This document shows, one piece after another, positions 1-12,000 of a DNA stretch of 64,000 nt. The translations under genes and the position numbers were made by a program. The notes below the pieces were generated by a model. That model was not told the DNA's origin. It ran no database searches and saw only the letters and a program-made list of their open reading frames with translations. How positions within the stretch are numbered: position 1 is the stretch's first letter; the number at the start of each line of letters is the position of its first letter. This DNA is from Asterochloris sp. CNOR1 (taxonomy: Eukaryota > Chlorophyta > Trebouxiophyceae > Trebouxiales > Trebouxiaceae), in assembly GCA_963969365.1 (NCBI GenBank), contig OZ017746.1, forward strand, positions 3,472,001-3,536,000. The letters are read 5' to 3'.

Positions 1-25
1 GGATGGGGCTTTGACGATGTTGCAG

Positions 26-3000
26 GCACCAGCGCTGCCGGGCACTGTCTGGCTACCAGATGAGGAGGGACGGCTGGCGCCCGCTGCCAGCATGCACTAT
101 AACGATGCGCCCTGGCTACTAGATTCAGCGTTGCGGCTGGTTAACAAGGGCATCCCCAACCCCCTGGCTGATCAGCTTGGAGTGCAGTCTCTGCGCTTCC
201 ACCACCAGGTGCGCATCTCGCACTCGCAAGCCCCCAGCCCTTATATCTGCGCAGGCCCGCAGCTGCAGTTGCCTGCACTGCCTCTGCCATCTTCAGTAGC
301 CTCTGTTGTGTCCCTTGGGCCGGCCTGCTGGCCTTCCTCACCCTCTTTGTTGCCGGGCATTCCCAAGCAGCATTTGATTCACCACATTGCCGCACACCAA
401 TGACCCAGTCCCTCCTCACATAATTTCTCTATGACCACAAGATGAGCACAAAGATGACCACGCCGCTGCCATGCCCATCCGCCAAATACCTGGCTGGCTT
501 GCTGGAGGGGCTGCAGTCCCCTCTGTCGATGCTGCTGGGAGATGTTGCGGAGATGGCAGATGCTGCCGGCTGCGAGAGCCTGGAGGTTGTGCTGGACCAG
601 CGCCAGCATGGCCAACAGTCCTTGCTTCACCCTGGCCTGGCTGGGCAGCAAGGACCAGCTCTGTGCTTCAGACTACAAGGTGAGCAATGCTGCTTGTGAT
701 CCGCTGACGCTTAGGTGCAGGCTCTGCATGCAGATGCTGTTCACTTCAAGCTGAGACAGCTGCCTCAATGGTGCCCAGCTGCCCTGATGGTGCCCAGCTG
801 CTCAACGTGCTGTGTACGGTCTGCAGGGGTGGTGCTCTCAGCACAAGAACTCTGTGAGATGCAGACGCCTCAGCAGCCCTACAAGCTCCGTGGCGTGACA
901 TGCCACTCTGGGGACGGCCTGCTGAATGCCTACGCCATTGCAGATGTTATCAGCGCAGTGTCAGGTGCGTGGGACAGCAAGCAACAACAAGCTGCTCCCT
1001 GAAAGCTTGTGCCACTGTTGCTTTGGGGCATGCTGCAACCTTCAGCAGTGTCTATCAGCATTGCCCTATTTGCATGTGTGCTGAGCATGCACCCATCGTG
1101 CAGTCATGACCTGCAGCAGTGTCTCCTGAACGCTGCTTGTGCACCTCTGCAGGCCCCAATCTCATGATCTGGGACCCCAAAGGCTGCCACATTGGTGCTG
1201 GAAGGGGGCAGGAGGCTGCTGGCAAGCAGTTCAAGCATGTGGGCTCAGACCTTCCCGTCAGATTTGCTGACCAATTTGCTGTGTGGGACTTCGGGCAGGG
1301 TGTCTCCACAGCAAGCCCAGACACATTGATCAGGGTGCCACTGAGGACCGAGGTGCAGTCTGCTCTCATCACCATGGCTCAGGCAAAGACTCCACTTGCA
1401 CCTCTGCCCTGCCAGCTGAGGCCCCCAGATACTTGTCAATCAGACAGGACAGGGCTACATGCCATTGGTTGCACCCTGCAAGATCAGCATGATGCTGCTT
1501 TGTGTGGACATGCGCAGGATGAATCTGACTTTGTGTACTGGCCTGCAGGACACATGCAGCGTTCCTGAGGTTGAGGCCGAGCTTGAGCGATTTGGGCAGT
1601 ATATTGGGAAGATGCTGCTGTTCCTGCGCTCCCTGCGTGTTGTCAGGGTGCTCACTTGGGCTATGGGCGCAATGACATCACAACAGACCTTTCGGGTGAG
1701 CAAGTGTGCTGACTGGAATGTTCCCTGGCAGTGGACACTGTGCCCTGTGGTGCCCATCTGCCAGCTGCTACACTTACTAGCTGCGGCAGACCCTCCCTTG
1801 CCCTGCCCCAAGCAGACCTGGACATTGACATTTTGTGGTTCTCCAGCTGTGCAGCAGTCCATTCGTTATCCACAGCAGTGGATTTGCGTTGTACATTCCC
1901 TCCTCCCGAGGCACAGCATGTGACCTACATGCCTCCGCACGCCCGCAGGTGACGTTGACGCCTCAGCCACCTGGAATGCGTGTGCCCTTTGAGGAGCGGG
2001 ATTGGCGCAACCTCTCCTTGGGCCAGGGCTTCAGCCAGCTCGTGCGCGGCAAGACTGGGCAGCGCAAGGTGGCAGGCTTCACCCTGCTGCAGACAGACGG
2101 TGCGTGGCTTCCACGGCTGCCTGGCCCTTGTCTCTTAAAGTGCACAAGCTGCGCTGAGTTGTGAGTCTCATGATCTGGTATGTGGGCTTCAGCTGTGGAC
2201 AGAACCTTTCCCCCACAGCAGAAGCCCACAGCATTTAGCTGGCTCCTCGGCTCCCCTCCAGGGCCTGGCGTCCAGGGGGAGGTGTCCTTTGACACGCTTG
2301 TTGGTTGTGCAGGAGAAGGTCGGCCTCAGCAGCAGAGGTGGCTGGTCTCGGTGGTTTGTGCAGGCGGTGCCAGCAGGGACATGGCGCTCAAGTGGCCTGC
2401 GCTGCACCTGGACCCAACAGCTGGAGTGGCTGTGCACCTCAGACAAGATAGGCCCGTGTCTGTGCAGGCTTGTTCAGGTGAGAGGTGGCTCCAGGAGGTG
2501 CTGCTGTCATGAAGCAGGTTTCATAACAGGGTCTGCGCTGGCTTTTGCATTGCTGGCATGCAGCTGTGACGAAACCTTTGGGTGGTATCCATCATATGCT
2601 TCTGCGATGCCCAAGAGCTCAAGGCTAGGTATGCTTTTTAACCTGTGCTGAACCTCTGCTGCAGGCCTCTTCCTGCCCGTCCCCCTGTATCTGCCAGAGC
2701 TGGGCCAGTCGCAGGACCTGCTTAGGGCCCAGCAGCTTCATTGCTTGACCAGGCTCCCATTTGTTGTCTTTGGCTCCTTCAAGACAGCCCGTGTGGGCTC
2801 CAGGCGCCTCTATGGCCTGGACCACACCATTGAGATGCAGCAGGGAGCTGGGGTGAGCGAGGCTGAAACTGCTTGGGGGAGGGGGATGAGGGCAGGCTCC
2901 TCCCTAGCCTTTGCTTTAAGTGCTGCTGAGAGTCGTGTCCTGCTCGCACAGAAGCATCTGCCCGGCAGATGTGTACCTGAACTGCAGAGGCATCCTTTGC

Positions 3001-6000
3001 TTCCATCTTGGAGTTTGCTTGGCTCTGCATGCGCACATGCAGCTGCTCACATCTATGTAGTTTGATGCGCAAAGGGGCAGGTGCCTGGGCCTATCACAGC
3101 ATTCTGCTGTTATGAGGCCTCCTGCCCAGATATGCACCTGCTCGCCTTGTGCGCATGCTCCACTCAGGGTCACCTGCCTGCCATGTGCTCAGAGCTCACA
3201 CTGGTCTGCCTACTTGTTATGTGTCACCTGCTTGCCCCAGTGCTCGGAGCCTGGACCAGATCTGCTTGCCAGCAGGGCACAATTTATCAAAGCACCCAAT
3301 GAGCAGGTCTCATCGAAGTCACTTGCCCCAGTAGTGTTTGGACTCTTCCTACACTTGCCACCTACACTTGCCTGTGTGCAGGTCCCAAACAAGCTCAGTG
3401 CGGATGAGAAGAGGGCAGCCTTCAATCAGGAACTGCTGAGCAGCTGTGCTGGCGCTGCCTGGCTGCATGCTTTCGAGTCCCTCAGGGAGCAGTGCATCCT
3501 GCCCAATGGAACAGCAGCGCACGCTAGTGGCCTGTACAACATGCTGCCCACTGCAGCAGATGTGACGTTGTTGCAGGTGCCCCTACCAGGCGAGTCACTT
3601 GTGGTTTTGTGACTGCTTGAGTGGCACACACTGGCTGTGAGCCTTGTCCTCTTGGGATTGAGACTGTTTTTGCTCAGGGCAGTACTTGCACTTGCAAACT
3701 TGCCTGCGTGTGCCTGCAGATGGAACCACAGAGCAGCAGCCAGATGAGCCTCATGTGCACACAGCCAAGATTGTGTCCTCATTCTGTCAGAAGGTTTGCA
3801 GCTTCACCATTTTCCTGAACTTTTTGCGGAGTTGCCTGGCAGTAAGCAGCTGAGACCATGTCAGTGCTGAGAAGGCTGCCTCCTGCCCTGGCCACCTGAC
3901 ACAGTGATGGAACGCAAGGCGCTGCCAACACATCCAGCTCTGACGTCCATTCCCTGCCTGACATGTCTTGATGTGGTTGTGTAGCTGGTGCATCAGCTGA
4001 GGGCAGCTGATGTTGCCAGCCATGGCCTGCTGTGCAGTGAAGCTGCTGTATGAGTTCATGAACAGCCTTTGTCTGACCCAGCTTGCCATGCTGTGCAGCT
4101 GCTGCATGAGCTGGGGCGCCGCGCGGTGTGGCAGAGTGGCCTGCAGTTCCTGCCGCTGGCAGAGGGTTGCTTCCTCCAAGGTATGTATCTGGCTTGTGTC
4201 ACTCCTTAGATGCAGCAACTCGACGCCAGGCTGCGAACTTGGCTTTCAGGTGTCCAAGTGTGGCAGCCTACCTGACACCAGCTGCTGAGCAAGCTTGCCT
4301 GTGCCTTTGTTGGGTTTCTGCATCACCAACCCGTACCCATGCAGGGGACCTGGAGGATGTCGGGCCTGCAGCTCAGGAGTTCATACGCCGTGCTCTGCCA
4401 TTGCTGAATGTACCCTGGCATGTGAAAGAGGCGCTGGAGGCTGCTGGCATCCCTGGGCTGAAGGAGGTTACGCCCACAGTGGTCCGGTCAGTACTTGACC
4501 TCTGTAGAAGTCTCAAGCGGCCGTCCTTTAGGCCTTGCTGGTGGCCTTTGCCAGCATTTTGCAGTGGCTCCATTCTGGGATGAGAGGCACTGATGTTCCC
4601 CTGGTACAGCTCCCACAGCTTGACCCCCATTGTTTGCAACGTGAAGGGTGCGCAGTAGGCTTCTGTGCTGCCACTCTGCACCTGCTGCAATGTGGTGGTC
4701 CTGTGCAGGCCTATGTTGAAGAAGCTGCTGAGGTCTGGCAGCTCACGCCCACAGCTCAACGCCTTGGAGGCGGCTGAGCTGCTCAAGTTCTGCTTCCAAG
4801 ACCTGTGGGAGCAGGCCTCGTCTGCAAGGCAGGACCCCACAGAAGGTGCCAATGCAGTATGTGAGCCAGGGAGCGCACTTCAGATGTTTCTTCATGGCCT
4901 TATCTAAGTGACTGCAGCGATTCCTCATGGTCTGCGATTGGCAGTGCATGGTTGTGCTTGCATTCACAGGAGCACGCTGGACAGGCCGCTGCAGAGCTGT
5001 ACTGCATGGCCGGCAGGTTGCATCCAACACTGAATGCTGCAGGCACACCAGCAGCGTCAACTGCCGGGCCTGGTGGCAGCTCCGGCCCCCAGCTGCCAGC
5101 TTTCCTGGCATCCATCAGGGACACAGGCACTGTGCAAGCGCTCCTGGGACGGAGCGATGCTGCAACAAGACCGGAGCACAGTCAGCAGCCGCAAGCCGCG
5201 TCAGACGCCATGCAGGTGCAGCCCTCTGCTGCTCCTTTGTTGAGGACTGGCCCCAGCTGCTGACTAGAGCGCTGCATTCTGCTTGCCCGGCGGTCCCCCC
5301 ATTGTGGCTGCCAGCACGTGCCTGCTGCATGCTGCAGGGCAGTGGCGGCCCATGGGCAGGGGGCCACTTCAACCCTGACAAGGTGCAGGAGTGCAAGGGG
5401 CTGCCAGTACCGACGGCCACCGGCAGGATCGTGTCTCTGGGCTCCACAAGGTGGGTGTCACTGTATGGCCCCTCATGCTCATGCAAACATGGCTCCATCA
5501 GGAACTGAACCCGCTTGCTTGTGTGTCTAGAAAAAGCCTGAACACACTGTCTTGCCCCAAGGGACTCAAATCTCATCTGCTGCCTCCACGGGCGTCTGTA
5601 CCTGCTTGGGTGGATCCTTAAATTTTGAGCATTCTGCAGAATGTTTACATGGAGCCCAGCAGCCAGCACCACGCCATTGGATGTGCTGCCAGCAGACAGC
5701 GGCGTGGTGGACCTGTTCCTCCACCCTCAGGCCCTGGGCCTGCTGCACAACTGGGTGCAAAGCCAGCCCTTGGCAGATGCCTGGCGCCTGCCAGCCTACA
5801 GCCTGACGGACCTCGCACAGCACATGGGCATGCTGTTGCCAGCCAACTGGTGGCGGCAATCCCAGCTAGGTGACCAACAGAGCCTCCAGGTGCCCTGGCG
5901 GGATGGGCAGCAGGTGGGGCAGTCTACCCCTGTAAATAGCCCGCACGCATGCACAGTTGTCCTGAGAGGGTGGAAGTCATGCCAGCAGGCACAGAAGCTC

Positions 6001-9000
6001 TGCCTGCAGCAGCTACCAGACAGGGTGCAGCATATCCGCACCTGATCATGCTCTGTGGCACTGCTTTGGCATCTGGTGATCATCTGAGGCATGACGTCCT
6101 TGCTTGCCAGCGATCTGACAATCCTCTGGCTGTTCTGTGCAGGGCGGCCCCAGCCCAGAGGCGCTGCGCCAGCTGTGGGCACTGCTCAAGGAGCTTCGTG
6201 TGCCCCAGGGCACAGGTCCAGAGGCAGAGTGGACGCCTCTTGAGGGTTGGCCCCTGCTGCCCACCACAGCCGGCTCCATGGTGCGGCTGCGGCACTGCTG
6301 CTGCGTCCTGACCCCCCCTAAGGCAGCGCTATCTTCACCCCAGAAGAGCCAAACTCTGGCTGAGGTGTCAGACCCAGCAGCTGGTGCTGATGCTGACAGA
6401 GAAGCGGGCATTCCTGCTCCTGGCCCTTCTGAAGCAGTTGGCTCTGATGCTGGCAGAGCAGCACCGGTCGCCCCTGATGTCCGCTCCGCTGCTGAGTCAG
6501 ACTCAGAGGCCAGCAGTGAGGGCGAGCATGCCCCACTGCTCCCTGATGATGTTCATGTGAACCTGATGGATCAGCAGGAGGGCCTCCAGACACATGATGC
6601 AGCTCAGCAGCAGCAGCAGCTGGAACAGTTGGAACAGCAGTCAGAACACCAGGTGGAGGCAGGCAGCCAGCTGCCAGCTGCTGAGGCAGAGGCTGCTGCT
6701 GACCAGATGCAGCTGGGAGAGCCTTGGAACTGGCTGGTGCCTATGTTTGAGAGGCTGGGCTGCCCAGTCCTCGATGCCAGGTCAGGAAGCAGCACAATGT
6801 GTCTCAAGCCTGCCCCCTCCACGTTTGCTTTTCCCTAACGGACACTAAGGTCCAGGTCACGGATGATGGTGCCATCTTGGTGTCCCTCAGCCAATGCTGA
6901 AACCCTGTTCGCGCTGATTGCTCTGCAGGTTTCATGATAAATGCGCGGCAGCCTGCAACAGTGGACCAGTGCGTGCAGAGCTGCCAGACATGATATTGGC
7001 CAAGATGCGTCTGTGCAATCAGCAGAAGTTCTTTGTGGTGGGTTGACAGAAGTGTTGTACTTGCACCTTCTTCCCTCCTGTCAGCGAACAGCTTTGAAGA
7101 GGTGCTACAGTGCTGTAACTGGCACCGATCACTGCACATGGCAGCGGAGTGGTGCATCTGTGCTCCTTGCAAGACCTTGCGCACTTTTGTGCTGATGAAG
7201 GGTCTGGGCAAAGCATATCTGCTGCTCAGCCTGCTGGACCCTTGTCAATGAGCTTTGCTGCATGCCATTGGCTGCAGACGGCCGGCCAGGTGCTCTTGTA
7301 GATTTGTGTCCAGGCGGCCCTAACTGCAGGTGGCCGACCTGAGCACAGAGGACCGAGACACCTTGCGCGTCTACTTCAGCCACAACCTTCCTGTGCACCT
7401 GAGAGACGAGGAGACCATGCCAGCTCTGTGCAGCCTGCCCATGCTGAGGAATCTGCAGGGGCACCACATTGCAGCCAACGTGGGTGCAGTGGTCGCCCCG
7501 CAGCAGGTCCTGCGGGCAGTGGTGGGGGATCTGATGCTGCCGCCCGACCTGCTGGTGAGCGTGACCTGAGGTGCACACCGTGAGAGCAGGTGTGCATTGG
7601 CACCCCCTACTGCCGCCCGACCTGCTGGTGAGGGTGACCTGAGGTGCACATTGAGAGAGCAGGTATGCATTGGCAGTGCACACCATGAGAGCGGGTATGC
7701 ATTGGCACCCTACACAGCAGCCCGACCTGCGGGTGAGCAGGTGTGCAGCCTGTCAGTTGTAGGAACCCTCTGCTGCCGCCTGGCCCAGTGGTGAGCGAGC
7801 CTGCAGACCGTCTGGGCGGGCATGTACTGCGTCTGGTGGGACCCTGTCCCGCTGCCTGCCCTGCTGATGAGCAGACATGCAGACTCTGTCTGAGGGCAGG
7901 CATGCATGTGGCTGGGTGGCTTATGAATTAATTGCAGGCCCCTGAAAGCCATGGAGGCCTTTGACCGTGCACATGCAGTCTCCATGCGTCCTCTGACTGT
8001 TGAATTCATTGGCAGCCTGCACAGCTGCCAGTGCAGGCAGCAATGGTAAAGACAGGCGTTGACAGGCATAACCACTTCTGCTGAACGCAAGCACCCATTA
8101 TGCTGCAGGCAAGCTTCCTCAAAGACGATCCGGCAGTCAGGCCGCTGTTTGACGCCATTGGGGTGCCGCAGCTCACAGAGACCAGGCTGCTGGAGGAACA
8201 CCTGCTTGGCAACTGGCACCTGCTGGGCACTGGCCTGCAGGCCGCAGTGCTGCAGTATATTGTGCGCCAGTGGCAGTCAGGCCTGGCTGGCAGCGAACCC
8301 TTGAAGGAGAAGCTGGCCGCACTGGCCTTCGTCCCAGACCGTGAGCACAATCTGGCTGCTTGTCTGCCAGCGAAAGTGTGACATATGCAGCGCTCTTATC
8401 AGATAGTGCCACTGCCTGGCACAAGTGTTTCTCGGCAGTGGCTTATGTTCCAGCTGTGAGTAGGGGTGCCTCAGCAGCACAGCCAAGGGTCATCACTCGC
8501 TGTGAGCCAGGGCTACCTGTTGGTGACTTGGCACTGGCAACGGTGCCGCATTACGAGCTGGGGTCCGGCCCTTGTGCAGGATAAGCTGCCCAGCAATGAG
8601 CTGTTTGCTTGGTCAGCTGTCCGCTGAGACAGGTCCAGGAATGTCTCTGGTCCCGTATGTGAGCGGCGGCTGCCTGCCTGACTTACCAGTGAGCACCATC
8701 GCTGCTGCGCGCCGTCAGGTGCAGCAGCTGCCTGCTGCTTTGTCTGCGGGGCAGCTGCCCGGTTGTGATCAGGAGTCATCTGCTGGTCTGGCTGCTGGCA
8801 TGAAGGGCTGGCGCATGCAGCACTGCCAGTGATCTGATGGCGCAGGGACAGGCTGCCAGCTCCCGCAAGACCTGTCTGCCCGCATGCAGGGAATGAGGAG
8901 CTCAAGCGCCCATGTCAGCTGTATGACCCAAGCCATGTGCTGCTGAATAGAGTGTTTGGAAAGGGGCCGGACTTCCCATCTGGGCAATTTGCCACAGAGC

Positions 9001-12000
9001 CCTGGCTCAAGGTGATATTCGAAGCCTGCATCTGCTGCTTACATGTCTCGTTGCCTGATGCCGCTCACAAGTCACAAATTGCTGCAGATGTGTTGAGCTG
9101 AAGATGCTTATGGGGCTGCAATGCTTGTCATGCATGCTGCAGATTCCGGAGAAACAGGTCGCTTGATGCATGCAGGCGCTTGTTGGGCAACACTGCCTGT
9201 CACACATCCTGGCCGACGTGGCTGCAGGTGCTGCGTGCGGTGGGTCTGCAGACAGAGCTGTCGCAGAATGTCTTCAAGGCGGCTGCTGAGGCTGTGCAGG
9301 CTCGATACAATGCCATGCAGCAGCAGCAGGAGAAGCCACCCCAGCCCGGCCAGCTGGAGGACATCCTGGAGACAGGGGGCCTGCTGACCCAGCACTACAT
9401 CGGGAACATGGGGGCTTACCACACCAACCAGCTGTACGCCGCCATTAGAGAGCTCACCTTCGTGCCTGCGCTCAAGGTAGGGGCGGCTGCTTGCCATGAT
9501 GCCTGCACCTGACATCGGGTGCCTGCTCACCTCTGCGCTCATGGTCGGACACCTTCTTGCCAACAGTCAAGGTAGGGTCGCTGCCCATCTTGACGCCTGT
9601 GCTTAAGGCGGGGGCACTGCCTTAGTGACATCTGGGGGCGTTGCAAAGCTGTGGCACAAAACCAGTTGCTGTTGGCTGCTCACCGCTCTGGTCATGTGCT
9701 TTGGTGCTGGGAGCGCTTGGTCTCTGCAGTGCTGGTGCACAAAGACATATGCCATCTGTGGAGGGGGGCAAAGGGTGGGGGTGGTAGAGGCAGACACTGT
9801 TGTCATCTGGGTTGTGGGCACACAGAATGTGCTCTTTGCCGCCGCGACCTGCATCACTCGAGTAGCAGGCTTGTCGTGGAACTGCGTTGCAGCCGTACAC
9901 AGCTCCCTGCTCCTTGTGGGAGGGCATGAAGGAGGGGAGGAGCTGCTGACACCTGCTGTACACTCTTGCTGCCTGCTGGCCAGTGCCATAGAGAGGACTT
10001 GCAGCAGCTTTTGCTGCAGCATGACGCCCTGCAGGCGCCTGCCCTGGATTAGGCAGGTGCAATTGTGCCACAAGATGATGTTGTGGTGCAGAGCACTGCA
10101 CCATGCTCATTGCTGACCAGCCGCTGGAGGAATTGCTGCTGAAGCTTGCTGACAGTGATGTTGTTGTGCAGGGAGTGCCCTCTGGCGCTGCAGCACGCCC
10201 AGTGCTGACCAGCTACCGGGAGGCAGCCCTGCGCAAAGACTGGCACCTCTGCTGGACGCAGCTGCCCACGATTGGGGAAGGGGCTGTGCCGCCGCCCTTC
10301 ACGTGGAGCGGGCTCGGACTGAGGTCACCACCAATCTTTAACATTGTGGTGCAGCATCTGCAGGAAGTGAGCATGTTGTCACTTGGGCTCCTGAAGAAGC
10401 ACATCAAGCCTTTCCCAGCTGACATGGGACCTGCTCAATGCCTGTGCTGAGGTGCAGCCCCCTGGGCACATTGCCATCCACCTGAGCCCGTCTTTGGCTG
10501 TGGTGTCACAACATCAAAGGCACCCTCTGCAAAATGGCATCAAGCCGCTGGCACATCAAGAGCAGCCACTGCGCAGGCTCAGGACTGCATTCACGTGCCT
10601 CTGCCCAGTGCAGATTGGCGAGGACGGCGGCGAGGCAGTCTTGAGCAGCTGGCCCACAGCTGCCGGCACCCCCGAAGCTGTGATCGGCAAGGTGCTGGAG
10701 TACCTCTCAGCAGAGGGCTTGTCAGCTGGGCAGCGCAAGCGCCTGGCTGGGGCTGCTTTCATCCCCGTGCTCAACAGCACTCGCCTGGTCCCCCCCATGC
10801 GGCTGTTCACGAGGCTGCGACAGGACCTGGCGCCCTTTGCCTTCGAAGTGCCCCCCGCGTTCGCGCAGCACATCGCGCTGCTCAAGCAGCTGGGGATGCA
10901 GGACGCGCCTACAACAACTGACCTCTTGGGCATTTTGGAGGTGGGGTGCAGGTCAATTTGGGCAGGTGTTGGAATGCAATGAAGCGCCCTGACAGCTGAC
11001 CCTCCCGGCATCTTGGAGGTCAGTTCAGGACTGCTCTGGGCAGATTGCTCTCCATGGAGCACCTGTCGAGGGACATTGTCGTCAGCCATGTATTGCATGA
11101 GGTAGTGAAAATGCCGCCATGGCTACTCCTTTCATGCTGGTTCGGCACATCTGGCCACAGCACTTTCTGTGTTTGTGCTCTAACGGCAGGCTCAGAATGA
11201 GTCTTTGTCTGCTGCCACTGCAGGGACTGCACAGCTCCATGGGCAGCGCGGCGCTCAACATCAACCAGTGCCGCGCGGTGATGAGGCTGCTGCAGGCCCT
11301 GTGCGCCAGCACAGATGCGGCCTCAGTTCGGGAGGTGCAGCGGGCTGCTCATCAGGGGGAGCTGTGTGTGCCCTCCCTGGAGAGCAGGCTGGTGCCGGCC
11401 AGGGACTGTGTCTGTGTCAGCGCCGCCAGCAACAGGTTGCTGCACAGGTGAGCGCTCAAGCACCCATAATTCATGCCCAGCGCCCCGCTGGCACCCTCAC
11501 CCTGGTGACGCAATGAAGCGCGGGTCCCTGCTCTCCTTCTCAAGCATGTTCATCCCCCAGAGCGGTGACACCTGGCTCTGCGGCAGATGCAGTGCATGCT
11601 TACTCTCCTGCAGGATCGATGGACGCAAGATGGTGTTTGCCCACCCCCAGCTGCCAGCAGAGGTCAGCAGGCAGCTGGCTGTCCCTCTGCTGGAGGCGGT
11701 GGTTTGTGAGGTCCTGGATGGGCAGCAGAAACTCCACCGAGTGGCCAGCCTGCAGGTGGGGCACAGCCACGCAGCCCCCTGGGGGCTGACTGGAGTTGGA
11801 GATCCACATCAGGCAGTAGAAGCCTGGCCGCGTGGCAGCTGGGCGACCACAGGCAGCCTGTCCTGATATGTCTCCCGTTCACATCCTGTTCAAGCAGCAG
11901 CTCAAGCTCATTCATCGACTGCCGATGCCAACACCTGCTGTCTGGCTGCAGGGCTATGCATGCAGCGCTGTCCAGCAGCTGCTGACCAGCACAGAGTTTG

